DNA of 34,680 bases from assembly GCA_013140775.1 (NCBI GenBank), contig JABFSA010000052.1:1-34680 (forward strand). The letters are read 5' to 3'. A model generated the notes under the pieces. The model saw only the letters and a program-made list of their open reading frames with translations. It did no database searches and was not told the DNA's origin. The stretch's first letter is position 1; each line of letters opens with the position of its first letter. Positions 7,686 to 15,386 of the stretch are shown in pieces. This DNA is from Acidobacteriota bacterium (GTDB lineage Bacteria; Acidobacteriota; Vicinamibacteria; Vicinamibacterales; UBA2999). The translations under genes and the position numbers were made by a program.

Positions 7686-9122
7686 ATGACTGAAGCGACC
7701 GGGGCCATCGCCGCACTTCCGCGGGCGCTGGCGGATTATCCAGATGTGGTTGGCGGCCTCATGCAGACGCTGGCCGCCCGCATGTCGCTCGAGCCGTTCA
7801 ACATCATCGCCACGGCGATCTTTGTCCTGGCGATCGTCCACACATTCGCGGCTGCGGCCGTCACCTCAGCGGCACATTCGGTCCAGCATCGTCACGACGA
7901 GGCACTCCGGCGGCAGGGACAACCGTCGTCGCCAAGCGTGGTCGCCGAGCTCCTGCATTTATTCGGTGAAGTGGAGGTCGTCTTTGGCTTGTGGGCGCTG
8001 GTCCTCCTCGGCGCCATGACGTCTTACGCCGGGTGGGAGACCGCGCGTCACTATCTCAACGACACGGTGAACTACACCGAACCTCTCTTCGTGGTAGTCA
8101 TCATGGCGATCGCCGCGACACGGCCCATCATTGCCCTCGCCGAATCCGGACTGCGCCGCGTCGCGTCCATCGGCCGAGGAACGCCGGCTGCATGGTGGAT
8201 CGCGATCCTCATGGTCGGCCCCCTCCTCGGGTCGCTCATTACCGAGCCGGCGGCAATGACTATCTGCGCGCTCCTGCTCGCCCGGCAGTTCTACGATCTA
8301 CAGCCCGGGGCCCGGCTGAAGTACGCAACACTCGGTCTGCTTTTCGTCAACGTCTCTATCGGCGGCACGCTGACACACTTTGCCGCGCCCCCGGTGCTCA
8401 TGGTGGCGCGCCCCTGGGGATGGGACACAGCGTTCATGCTGGGGCATTTTGGCTGGCGCGCGATCACGGCGATTGCCATCTCGACGACGCTTTACTATCT
8501 CGCCTTCCGAAGCGAGTTCGGCACACTCGCACAACGCTCACCGGCTGCGGACGTTGATCAGCCGGACGAGGATGCACCGAACACGGCGCTCCAACCGATT
8601 CCGGCGTGGATTACGGTTGTGCACGTTGGATTCATGCTGTGGACAGTCGTCAATGCACACTATCCGGCGCTCTTTGTGGGAGGGTTTCTCTTCTTCCTTG
8701 GATTCACGCGTGCGACGGCTGCGTGTCAGAGCCGGATGGAACTGAGGACACCCCTCCTCGTCGGGTTCTTTCTTGGTGGCCTCGTGATACATGGCGGAAT
8801 GCAAGGCTGGTGGATCGCACCGTTGCTGGCAAGTCTCTCTGAGTTTCCCCTCTTCCTGGGCGCGACGATCCTGACGGCCTTCAACGACAACGCGCTGATC
8901 ACCTACCTGGCGACCCTGGCCCCCAATCTGGGGGAGACGGCGAAGATTGCTGTCCTGGAAGGCGCAGTCCTCGGCGGAGGGCTTACCGTGATTGCCAACG
9001 CGCCGAACCCGGCAGGGCAGGCGCTGCTGAGCCGCTTCTTCGACGGCGCCGTTTCTCCAGTTGGGCTTTTCCTGGGAGCGCTCGTGCCGACGGTGGTGAC
9101 GGGGATCGTCTTCAGGCTCTAG
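7686..9122 (+). CDS. Putative Na+/H+ antiporter family membrane protein
   Basis: 478 aa, strongly hydrophobic with about 11-12 predicted membrane segments. Segments such as PFNIIATAIFVLAIVHTF, LFGEVEVVFGLWALVL, EPLFVVVIMAIAATRPI, ALLLARQFYDLQP, VNVSIGGTLTHFAAPPVLMVA and TAFNDNALITYLATL match the putative Na+/H+ antiporter family of the wider ion-transporter/NhaD-like clan. The 'SIGGTLTHFAAPP' and 'FNDNALITYLATL' stretches resemble the paired re-entrant hairpins of that clan. A loop near residues 285-300 is charged and variable. The actual ion is not proven. Start ATG 7686 has no alternative Met before the first helix. It converges on the secreted-protein gene 7 bp downstream. Confidence 0.75.
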   Translation: MTEATGAIAALPRALADYPDVVGGLMQTLAARMSLEPFNIIATAIFVLAIVHTFAAAAVTSAAHSVQHRHDEALRRQGQPSSPSVVAELLHLFGEVEVVFGLWALVLLGAMTSYAGWETARHYLNDTVNYTEPLFVVVIMAIAATRPIIALAESGLRRVASIGRGTPAAWWIAILMVGPLLGSLITEPAAMTICALLLARQFYDLQPGARLKYATLGLLFVNVSIGGTLTHFAAPPVLMVARPWGWDTAFMLGHFGWRAITAIAISTTLYYLAFRSEFGTLAQRSPAADVDQPDEDAPNTALQPIPAWITVVHVGFMLWTVVNAHYPALFVGGFLFFLGFTRATAACQSRMELRTPLLVGFFLGGLVIHGGMQGWWIAPLLASLSEFPLFLGATILTAFNDNALITYLATLAPNLGETAKIAVLEGAVLGGGLTVIANAPNPAGQALLSRFFDGAVSPVGLFLGALVPTVVTGIVFRL

Positions 9123-9129
9123 GCGTCCT

Positions 9130-9945
9130 CTACTGTCCCTCGTTCGCCCGGCAGTTCCCGCCCGGGCAGCGATTCCCAGCTTCGCACGCGTACTCGAGGA
9201 GTCCGATCGAGTCCCAGTCCGGACGTGACGTCAGCTCGAAGTCCTGCGAGAACGGACGCTCGAAGATCTTGGGATCGTCGATGGTGACCTTGTACAGCAG
9301 CTTGTCGCCTTTGAGGGTCAGGTGCTCGATGGTGTGCAGCGCGTCGCTATGCCAGCGGCTCTTCGTTCGATCCGTGTAGTGGTAGTCGTCCAGGATCCAC
9401 GGCTTGAAGTTCACGGTATCGACGACAAGCGTGTCGCCGTCCCACTTCCCCACTGAATCACCGTAGTACGAAGGCTCGAGACCATCACGGTGCGGCCGGC
9501 CATCGAGCGGAATGATCCTCGAGTACCGCTGGAGCTCTGGCGTGATCACGATGTACTTCGTGTTCTGGACGATCTGGATGGGCAGGATGTAGAGCATGCC
9601 CGAAGGGAAGCCCGAAGGCAGGCACATCGCGCGCGGCTCATCGAGACGCGCATCGCCGGTGCGGGGCCTGTAGAGCAGGCTCTCGGCGCCAGGCTTCACT
9701 GGCGCCATCTTGTCGGCGTTGAAAATCAGATTCCCTCGCGGTCCCGTCGCGTTGACCGTCGAAGGCGGCGTGTAGATACCCGAGAAGTCGGGTTTGCCAT
9801 CCGTCATTCGGGGAATGGCTGTCGCCTGGGCCGGAGCCTGCGCCTGCGCAGGAGCCGCGGTGCCCACGGTGAGCACCAGCGCACCAAGGCTCGGAATGAG
9901 CACACATGCCGCGATCGCCGCCGACGAAATGAATCGGGTAGTCAT
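9130..9945 (-). CDS. Secreted protein of unknown function ('GKPDFSGIY' type)
   Basis: 271 aa with a clear signal peptide (hydrophobic core AAIAACVLIPSLGALVLTV, cleavage near APAQAQA). The mature part opens with MTDGKPDFSGIYTPP, a signature of a large acidobacterial family of periplasmic proteins with no assigned function. Other conserved-looking segments are RAMCLPSGFP, GLEPSYYGDSVGKWDGDTLVVDTVNF and LHTIEHLTL. The C-terminus is short and cysteine-rich (YACEAGNRCPGGNCRANEG), which may form disulfides or bind metal. It follows the DUF6152 gene by 6 bp, so the two are co-transcribed; this pairing is common in Acidobacteriota and suggests a shared, unknown role. Confidence 0.7.
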   Translation of the reverse strand: MTTRFISSAAIAACVLIPSLGALVLTVGTAAPAQAQAPAQATAIPRMTDGKPDFSGIYTPPSTVNATGPRGNLIFNADKMAPVKPGAESLLYRPRTGDARLDEPRAMCLPSGFPSGMLYILPIQIVQNTKYIVITPELQRYSRIIPLDGRPHRDGLEPSYYGDSVGKWDGDTLVVDTVNFKPWILDDYHYTDRTKSRWHSDALHTIEHLTLKGDKLLYKVTIDDPKIFERPFSQDFELTSRPDWDSIGLLEYACEAGNRCPGGNCRANEGQ

Positions 9946-9951
9946 GGTCAG

Positions 9952-10338
9952 CTATTCCGCAACTGCGAGAACGTTCTTGCCGTCAGGGAACGTCACTCGA
10001 CGGCCCGAGGCGTTGTTGGAACCGTCACGGGCACGAGAACCCTCGACGTTGATGACCGAGCCAAGCTTCAGCGCATCCTTTGTAATCCCTCGCCGCATCA
10101 GCGAGCCGGGAGGCGCCGTGGAGAATCCCCAGGTCGTGACCTTGCCGGTCTCGTCCTTCACGTCTACGAAAAACCAGACATGCGGGTTCTGCCAGTCCAC
10201 TCGCGTGATCGTGCCAGTGACCTTCACCGGTTTCGCCTGATCGAACTCCGCCGCCTCGGAATGGTGCCCGAGCACCGGCTGGCTGACTGACAGGAGACCA
10301 AGGCCAACTATCAGCAATGTCAGGAGTTTACGAGTCAT
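9952..10338 (-). CDS. DUF6152 family secreted protein
   Basis: 128 aa. The signal peptide (MTRKLLTLLIVGLGLLSV...VLG) is followed directly by HHSEAAEFD, the diagnostic mature N-terminus of DUF6152. Then comes VKVTGTITRVDWQNPHVWFFVDVKDETGKV, a small OB-like beta barrel. Function is unknown; the paired histidines at the mature N-terminus could bind metal (inference). The ribosome binding site GGAGAAGGGA precedes ATG 10338. It is the first gene of a two-gene leftward transcript with the secreted protein at 9130-9945. Confidence 0.8.
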   Translation of the reverse strand: MTRKLLTLLIVGLGLLSVSQPVLGHHSEAAEFDQAKPVKVTGTITRVDWQNPHVWFFVDVKDETGKVTTWGFSTAPPGSLMRRGITKDALKLGSVINVEGSRARDGSNNASGRRVTFPDGKNVLAVAE

Positions 10339-10752
10339 AGTCCCTTCTCCAATGGTTGCCGGTTCGACTGTATGAAATGGACGTCCGGGAAGTCAATTCA
10401 GTCTTCCCGATTCTCATGCCCCCGCGGCGACAGTGCCCACGCGACCACGATCGGTTGCTCCGCGTAGTCGAACCGGCCCGCCAGCGCGAAAGCCGCACGG
10501 GGGTCTCTCCCCCGCGCACCTGAACGGATCTTTCTTGTCGGGTCGTGTGCAGTGCTGGAACAACGAGAGGATTCCGGCTGACCCGCCAATCCGGGCATCC
10601 CCATGCTGCCGGATGAACGTTCGGCGATGGGACCGACATTGCACCAGTCAGGGCTCCGAGCCCGGGCGAAATCGATCGTCCGGCGATGCAGGCACAGGCG
10701 GTGCGAGGACACGAGTCCTCTCGCGTCGAGTGCTCATCTATGAGGGGTGAAG
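10339..10752. other. 414-bp gap without a convincing gene; GC-rich hairpins
   Basis: Several overlapping open frames exist here but none has a recognised product or good start. Two inverted repeats stand out: CGGGAAG/CTTCCCG (10386-10392 and 10403-10409) and a very GC-rich hairpin at 10495-10517 (GCACGGGGG, loop TCTCT, CCCCCGCGC) with one A-C mismatch. If transcribed leftward that mismatch becomes a G-U pair, so a structured leftward RNA or leader of the DUF6152 transcript is possible. It must also hold the promoters of two divergent genes. Confidence 0.4.
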
Positions 10753-11430
10753 ATGAAGAATCAAGCCATTGCTCCGCGGGTCTGCGGATCGCTGCTCCTT
10801 GCGAGCACGGTTGCATTCGCGGTCGCATGTAGCGGCGAACACAATCCCACGGCGCCTTCAATCGCGAGCGCACCCCCGGTCGCCGAAGGCGTGGCGAGCG
10901 TGTCAGAGTTCGCCGGCAATGAGACGGCCTCCACATTGGCAGCGGCGAAGACGACGATCTGCCACAAGACTGGCGGGGCCAAAGACTACGTCGTGACACA
11001 AATCGCTGACAGCGCACTCGCCACTCACATGGCGCACGGCGACATGAACTACTCGCCGGTATCCCTCAAGACGGCAACCTACAGTGCGAGCAGGAGTCCG
11101 GAGACAGCGTCCCTGGCGTTTGACGGGAATCCTCTGACGTCGTGGATCGCAGGATCCCATCCACTCCAGTGGATCGAGATCGATTTTGGTTCCCCGCAGT
11201 CTTTCTGGACGATCAACGCGCTCGTCGATCAGAACCCGTCAGGGCAGACAAACCATCGCGTGGCGCTCGATGGCAACACGGCGTTCAGTTGGAACGGTCT
11301 CACCGGCTACGGCGATTTGCTCTCGCACAAGTTCGACACGCTGCAGACGGCACAGAAGGTGCGGATCACGACGACCCAGAGCCCGAGCTGGGTGGCATGG
11401 CAGGAAGTGACGTTCCCCACATGCTCGTAA
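10753..11430 (+). CDS. Lipoprotein with CHK...HxxHGD motif and discoidin (F5/8 type C-like) domain
   Basis: 225 aa. A lipoprotein signal peptide ends at Cys26 (lipobox AVAC) and is followed by a proline- and alanine-rich linker. Residues about 68-97 contain ICHKTGG...SALATHMAHGD, a short Cys/His motif (Cys70, His71, His92, His95, Asp97) seen repeatedly in secreted bacterial proteins and of unknown function, possibly metal binding. Residues about 105-225 look like a discoidin/F5/8 type C sugar-binding domain (SPETASLAFDGNPLTSWIAG, LQWIEIDFGSPQSFWTINAL, KVRITTTQSPSWVAWQEVTF). It may bind surface glycans. ATG 10753 follows a GAGGGG ribosome binding site by 5 bases; the in-frame GTG at 10747 is less likely. 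A hairpin terminator follows. Confidence 0.72.
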   Translation: MKNQAIAPRVCGSLLLASTVAFAVACSGEHNPTAPSIASAPPVAEGVASVSEFAGNETASTLAAAKTTICHKTGGAKDYVVTQIADSALATHMAHGDMNYSPVSLKTATYSASRSPETASLAFDGNPLTSWIAGSHPLQWIEIDFGSPQSFWTINALVDQNPSGQTNHRVALDGNTAFSWNGLTGYGDLLSHKFDTLQTAQKVRITTTQSPSWVAWQEVTFPTCS

Positions 11431-11451
11431 GGTAAAGCAGGCACAGACACG

Positions 11452-11485
11452 CACCACCTTCCTTGAAATGGGAAGGTGGTGTTGT
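11452..11485 (+). terminator. Hairpin terminator after the discoidin lipoprotein
   Basis: An 11-bp perfect stem, CACCACCTTCC / GGAAGGTGGTG, with an 8-base loop (TTGAAATG), followed by TTGT. It lies 21 bp after the stop codon. The T-run is short, but position and stem strength favour termination. Confidence 0.65.
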
Positions 11486-11562
11486 CTCGTGCGACGCGAC
11501 CGCCGCGGAATCATCCACAAGTTCCACGATGGGCCAAATGATCGAGCGGTATATTGCCTGTC

Positions 11563-12189
11563 ATGAGAAATCTACCGGCCTGGATCATTGCTGCGCTCGT
11601 CGCCTCCACGGTCGGAGTCGTCGCGCAGGCGCGACCCGACATCAAACTGCCCGCCAGCCCGCGCGGCTCCGCCGCGATACAGGTACTCGGGGCGTACGAG
11701 AAGGACCGATACGTCAACGGCCAGTGGATCACGGTGGACTACGGGCGGCCGATCCTGCGAGGTCGGCAGAATATTTTTGGCTCCGGCGCCGACTACGGAA
11801 AGATCGCCAATCCAGACGCGCCCATCTGGCGCGCAGGCGCCAACGACTCGACCCAACTCGCGACACAGGCGTCACTCACGATCGGAGGCACAACGCTCCG
11901 GCCGGGTGTTTACAACGTGTTGGTCGATCTGAAGGCAGCGGGCTGGACCCTGGTGATGTCAACGCAGCCGTTGCAACCCAAATACAACCCGAACGAGAAG
12001 GTGCTGATGTACGGCGCCTACAACTACGACCCGAAGCACGATGTACTTCGAGTGCAGATGCGGATGTCAACCCTGGACATGTCGCTCGAACAGCTCACCA
12101 TTGGTTTTTCGGATGTCCGCAAGGATGGTGGCTCATTCTTCATCGCGTGGGACAAGACGATGGGGGCAGTCGAGTTCACGGCGAAGTAG
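11563..12189 (+). CDS. DUF2911 domain-containing secreted protein
   Basis: 208 aa. A signal peptide (MRNLPAWIIAALVASTVGVVAQA) is followed by a single DUF2911 domain with its hallmarks: WITVDYGRPILRGRQNIFG near residue 60, and IWRAGANDSTQLATQASLTIGG near 90-110. The later segments LRPGVYNVLVDLKAAGWTLVMS and VRVQMRMSTLDMSLEQLTIGF-like strands complete the beta-rich fold. Function is unknown. The domain is common in Bacteroidota and Acidobacteriota periplasmic proteins. ATG 11563 is preferred to TTG 11554 because the signal peptide then begins normally; no clear ribosome binding site is visible. It converges on the large DUF5916 gene. Confidence 0.82.
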   Translation: MRNLPAWIIAALVASTVGVVAQARPDIKLPASPRGSAAIQVLGAYEKDRYVNGQWITVDYGRPILRGRQNIFGSGADYGKIANPDAPIWRAGANDSTQLATQASLTIGGTTLRPGVYNVLVDLKAAGWTLVMSTQPLQPKYNPNEKVLMYGAYNYDPKHDVLRVQMRMSTLDMSLEQLTIGFSDVRKDGGSFFIAWDKTMGAVEFTAK

Positions 12190-12203
12190 GTCGCGATACC
12201 TGT

Positions 12204-14459
12204 CTAGGGCCGGAACAGTCGATTAATCTTGATGATGAGGGCGCGGCCGGCGAGATCGGGAAAGCGGCGCGCGAGCGTGTCGCGGCTCTCGTTGTAGACG
12301 ACGAAGAATTCGCTGCCGGGACGGTACTCCCATCGCAGCCGCGCGTTCACACTGACGACGTTGCTGCTGGAGTTGTACTGCAGCAGCGAACTGGCAAACA
12401 TCTGCGGCGTCACGGTGTATGTCACGCGAGATCCCGCGAGCTGATTCGTAAACGACCCTTCGTCCAGATCGACGACGTTGAGGGAATAGGTCGGCTCGAG
12501 TGACAGCCGTGATCCGGCATTCAGCCGGCCTCGGCTCACGCTGAACGCCGTCCTGTTGCCGTTGTAGAAGCTTCCGCGGTCCACGGCAAAGTTCCCGCTG
12601 ATCTTTCGTCGCTGACCGAGGTTCATCTGGACGCGAACGTTATTGAAGTGGTATTCGCCAATCGGGAGCGTGACCGCCGGAGCGATTGAAAATGGGCGCG
12701 GCAGAAACTCGTAGCTGTTGAGAACGGTCACGGACAGACGGTCGCTGTTCTGAAACTCGATCGCAGCCTCGCCGTTCGCTTCGCGCGTCTCGAGGCGGCC
12801 GCTGCCGTTCTCGATGTAGTCGAGCGAGCCCTGATAGAAGAACCTGCGCACCGACGGCATCCCGCTCGGCCGTGGACTGAACCTGAAGAGCCCGGTACTG
12901 CGGCGCATGTCGTGGCGCCGGACGAATCCGACTTCGGGGTTGAAATCGTCACCGACGACCAGGTGCTCAAGCTGCACGCCGTAGCGGTCTCCGGCGTAGT
13001 CGAGCTGGGTACGAAAGCTGGTGTCCTTCCCCGTGCGGCCATCGGTTCGCGATCGCGCCCAGTACGTATTCACGCTCAGGTTCTCGTAAAAGCCGAACGT
13101 TCCGTCGATGCCGTACACACCGTTGGCGCCGATGCCGCTTTGGGTGACGGATCGTCCTGTCAGAAGCAGGCCCACACTGCTGCGCCGGAACAGATCGCGC
13201 TTCAGTCGAACGACTGAAAAGTTGGTGGACCTCACCTGCTGATCGGTGTCCGTCTGCATGTCGATGGCGCCCACGCTGTAGCGGCCAACACGACCCGTGA
13301 CGCGAGCGCCGGCAACGATCGGGACCTGATGCCCATCCGTGAGCCCGATTCGGCGACTGTAGAACATGATCGGCAGGTCGCTGTCAGATGGCACGGTCCC
13401 GCCGGCGGCGATCCCGCCGAATGCGAACGTCCCCTGGTTCTCGAGGAAGAAGTCACGTTTCTCAGGAAAGAACAGGCTGAATCGCGTCAGGTTGACCTGC
13501 TGCTCGTCCGCTTCGACCTGTGCGAAGTCCGTGTTGTACGTGAGGTCGGCCGTCAGGTTTTGCGTCACGCCGTACTTCACGTCAACGCCGACGTCCGCGC
13601 TGAGCTTGTTGGAAATAGCGGACGGCCGATCGGTCCTGAGATCAGAGATCGCGTACGGCTTGATATCGAGGGCGCTGGCGCCCGACGGCACCTCCACTCC
13701 GATGAGCGTCGCGCTGACCGACCCCTGATACAACGCCGACTGCCCTCGCGCCGCGGGGACGCGGGTGATGTAGGAGATCTCGTTCTTCCATCGGTTGGTG
13801 CGGAATGCGTTGAAGCCCCAGGTCTGCGCACTGCCGGGCTGGTAGCGAAGCGACTTGAACGGGATGGCTGCCTCGGCCGTCCATCCGCCATCGAAGCGCC
13901 CGGACCTCGCCTGCCAGACGGCGTTCCAGTCGCCGTTCCACTGCCGCTCGTTTGTGACCTGCCCGTCCGTCCGACCGCCGAGGGCGTTCATGACGAAGTT
14001 GAACGAGTTGCGGCGATCGAGAAACGTGTCGAAGCTCACCGCGACCAGGTCGTTGCCCTGCCACATGTTCGGACCATCGCGGCGCATCTCGTTGGCCACG
14101 AGGCGGCTGGCGTCGGTCTCCCAGCAGCGGAACAGGACGTACATGTTGTCTTCGTCGAACGCGACCCACAGCTCGGTTTTTTCAGTCGCTGGCTCTCCAC
14201 CGGCCGGTTCCTGCTGAATGAAGTCGGTGATCGGCGGCACCATGGTGTAGATCGGCTCATCGAGAGCGCCGTCGATCCGGATGGGTGTCGTGAGACGAAC
14301 GGCGCGGATCGTGGCGCGTCCTGATGCGTCGCGGGAAATGACCGCAGGCGGGACTGGCGGTGGGGGTCCATCGAGCGCAAGGCCCTGACCGGCGCCAGCC
14401 GGCACGGCCATGCCCAGGGTGACGATTCCAGCCAGAAGCCAGGCTGCGACACGTTTCAT
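12204..14459 (-). CDS. DUF5916 outer-membrane protein with N-terminal CBM9-like domain
   Basis: 751 aa. A signal peptide (MKRVAAWLLAGIVTLGMAVPAGA) and a proline-rich linker lead into a carbohydrate-binding family 9-like domain (about residues 50-240: PIRIDGALDEPIYTMVPPI, TELWVAFDEDNMYVLFRCWE, FDTFLDRRNSFNFVMNALGG, GGWTAEAAIPFKSLRY). The rest is DUF5916, probably an outer-membrane beta barrel (alternating strands such as GVDVKYGVTQNLTADLTYNTDFAQVEAD). FSLFFPEKRDFFLENQGTF is a strong family marker, and the C-terminus ends in INRLFRP. These proteins are abundant in Acidobacteriota and Bacteroidota; their substrate is unknown, although the CBM9-like domain suggests glycans. ATG 14459 is chosen for its signal peptide. 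Confidence 0.82.
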   Translation of the reverse strand: MKRVAAWLLAGIVTLGMAVPAGAGQGLALDGPPPPVPPAVISRDASGRATIRAVRLTTPIRIDGALDEPIYTMVPPITDFIQQEPAGGEPATEKTELWVAFDEDNMYVLFRCWETDASRLVANEMRRDGPNMWQGNDLVAVSFDTFLDRRNSFNFVMNALGGRTDGQVTNERQWNGDWNAVWQARSGRFDGGWTAEAAIPFKSLRYQPGSAQTWGFNAFRTNRWKNEISYITRVPAARGQSALYQGSVSATLIGVEVPSGASALDIKPYAISDLRTDRPSAISNKLSADVGVDVKYGVTQNLTADLTYNTDFAQVEADEQQVNLTRFSLFFPEKRDFFLENQGTFAFGGIAAGGTVPSDSDLPIMFYSRRIGLTDGHQVPIVAGARVTGRVGRYSVGAIDMQTDTDQQVRSTNFSVVRLKRDLFRRSSVGLLLTGRSVTQSGIGANGVYGIDGTFGFYENLSVNTYWARSRTDGRTGKDTSFRTQLDYAGDRYGVQLEHLVVGDDFNPEVGFVRRHDMRRSTGLFRFSPRPSGMPSVRRFFYQGSLDYIENGSGRLETREANGEAAIEFQNSDRLSVTVLNSYEFLPRPFSIAPAVTLPIGEYHFNNVRVQMNLGQRRKISGNFAVDRGSFYNGNRTAFSVSRGRLNAGSRLSLEPTYSLNVVDLDEGSFTNQLAGSRVTYTVTPQMFASSLLQYNSSSNVVSVNARLRWEYRPGSEFFVVYNESRDTLARRFPDLAGRALIIKINRLFRP

Positions 14460-14498
14460 GTGCCGACTATTCTTTATTTGTATGGAGTGAGATGAATG

Positions 14499-14515
14499 CA
14501 CCCCAAAGAGGGGTG
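14499..14515. repeat. Short hairpin between the PEP-CTERM and DUF5916 genes
   Basis: CACCCC-AAAGA-GGGGTG, a 6-bp stem with a 5-base loop, lies 40 bp after the PEP-CTERM stop codon reading leftward. It could be a weak terminator; no T-run follows. Confidence 0.25.
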
Positions 14516-14554
14516 ACCGCTCTATCGCGCTCACAGCGCCCGGAGCGGCGGCGC

Positions 14555-15136
14555 TCAGCTTACGGACGGGTGGCGACGACGCGCGCGGAATCCGAGGCCA
14601 GCAGCACCGAGGGCCAGCAATATGCCTGTGACTGGCTCCGGCGCCACGGTCTCCTGCAGCTCTGCACGGACCGTGACTCGGCCGGTCCAGAATCCATCGG
14701 CTGCATTGGGGAAATCGTCGAAGCTCTCGAACAACTGGGTGTACAAGATGCCGTCGGGGCCCAGCGTAAAGTCCAACCCAAGGCCGATCAGGTCAACCAC
14801 TCCTCCGCTCGAATAGTTGTCCGTGCCTGGAAAGTCGTCTCCGACGGCTGGTCTCACCTGGACCTCGAATGCCGTGTTGCTCGAGAACGACATGGTCGTA
14901 TCGGACAGGAAGCTTGGATTCAACGCGGAGATCTCCAGATCCCACCCAATCCCGATGATGTGGGCATTGGCGCCGATTGGGGTGGTTTGCGTCGAGTTGT
15001 CCGGATCGTTGAACAAGTCAACGACAGGCGTGTCGTTGAAATCGATAAAGAAATCAACGATCGGAGCCGCCGTGGCGGTTGCAGCGGTGCCTGCGAAGAT
15101 ACCGACGGTTATTGCCCAGGTCGCGAAATGCCTCAT
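14555..15136 (-). CDS. PEP-CTERM sorting-domain protein
   Basis: 193 aa. A signal peptide (MRHFATWAITVGIFAGTAATATAA) leads to a beta-rich exported region without recognised enzyme motifs. The C-terminus has the tripartite PEP-CTERM signal: Pro166-Glu167-Pro168, a hydrophobic helix (VTGILLALGAAGLGF) and a basic RARRR cluster. In known systems exosortase removes this tail and the protein goes to the cell surface together with exopolysaccharide. No exosortase gene is in the window. A near-consensus sigma-54 promoter lies 155 bp upstream, which fits reports that PEP-CTERM genes are under RpoN with the PrsK/PrsR system. The adjoining surface-polysaccharide module fits the same picture. Confidence 0.8.
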   Translation of the reverse strand: MRHFATWAITVGIFAGTAATATAAPIVDFFIDFNDTPVVDLFNDPDNSTQTTPIGANAHIIGIGWDLEISALNPSFLSDTTMSFSSNTAFEVQVRPAVGDDFPGTDNYSSGGVVDLIGLGLDFTLGPDGILYTQLFESFDDFPNAADGFWTGRVTVRAELQETVAPEPVTGILLALGAAGLGFRARRRHPSVS

Positions 15137-15232
15137 CTTGCCCTCTCAGGTTCGGTCCCTTCGACACCGCAGACGCAAGTCAGGGTGCCCGGCTAGTCCG
15201 GCACCACGGAACCTTTGTTCGCCCGCAGCATC

Positions 15233-15256
15233 CACCAACAGGTGTTTTTGTTGGTG
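15233..15256. repeat. Hairpin in the predicted PEP-CTERM leader
   Basis: CACCAACA-GGTGTTTT-TGTTGGTG, a perfect 8-bp stem with an 8-base loop. Reading leftward it lies between the candidate sigma-54 start site and the PEP-CTERM start codon, so it would be in the 5' untranslated RNA. The string CAACAGGTGT in it recurs at 15293-15302 inside the promoter. Confidence 0.35.
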
Positions 15257-15290
15257 ATTTGTGACTCTCGTTCTTCCAGGCGAGACCAGT

Positions 15291-15306
15291 AGCAACAGGT
15301 GTGCCA
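15291..15306 (-). promoter_or_regulatory. Near-consensus sigma-54 promoter of the PEP-CTERM gene
   Basis: Reading leftward the sequence is TGGCACACCTGTTGCT. Compared with TGGCACG-N4-TTGCW, only the seventh base differs, and the GG-N10-GC spacing is exact. Transcription would start about 140 bp before the PEP-CTERM start codon at 15136. In PEP-CTERM/exosortase systems of other bacteria such promoters are activated by the enhancer-binding protein PrsR. Confidence 0.72.
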
Positions 15307-15386
15307 AAGTGTGCAATCGGAGTTTCCGGCGCCGTTGCCGGCAGGCTGATGAGATGGAATCGATTCTCGATGGCAAGTGAGGCCGC

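Noticed and set aside
10433..10750. Rightward and leftward ~100-codon frames in the gap before the discoidin lipoprotein
   Set aside because: No ribosome site, no recognisable fold, strongly Arg-rich; treated as non-coding.
13329..14324. 331-codon rightward open frame antisense to the DUF5916 gene
   Set aside because: Arg- and Val-rich shadow of a high-GC gene; the leftward frame has clear CBM9-like and DUF5916 motifs.
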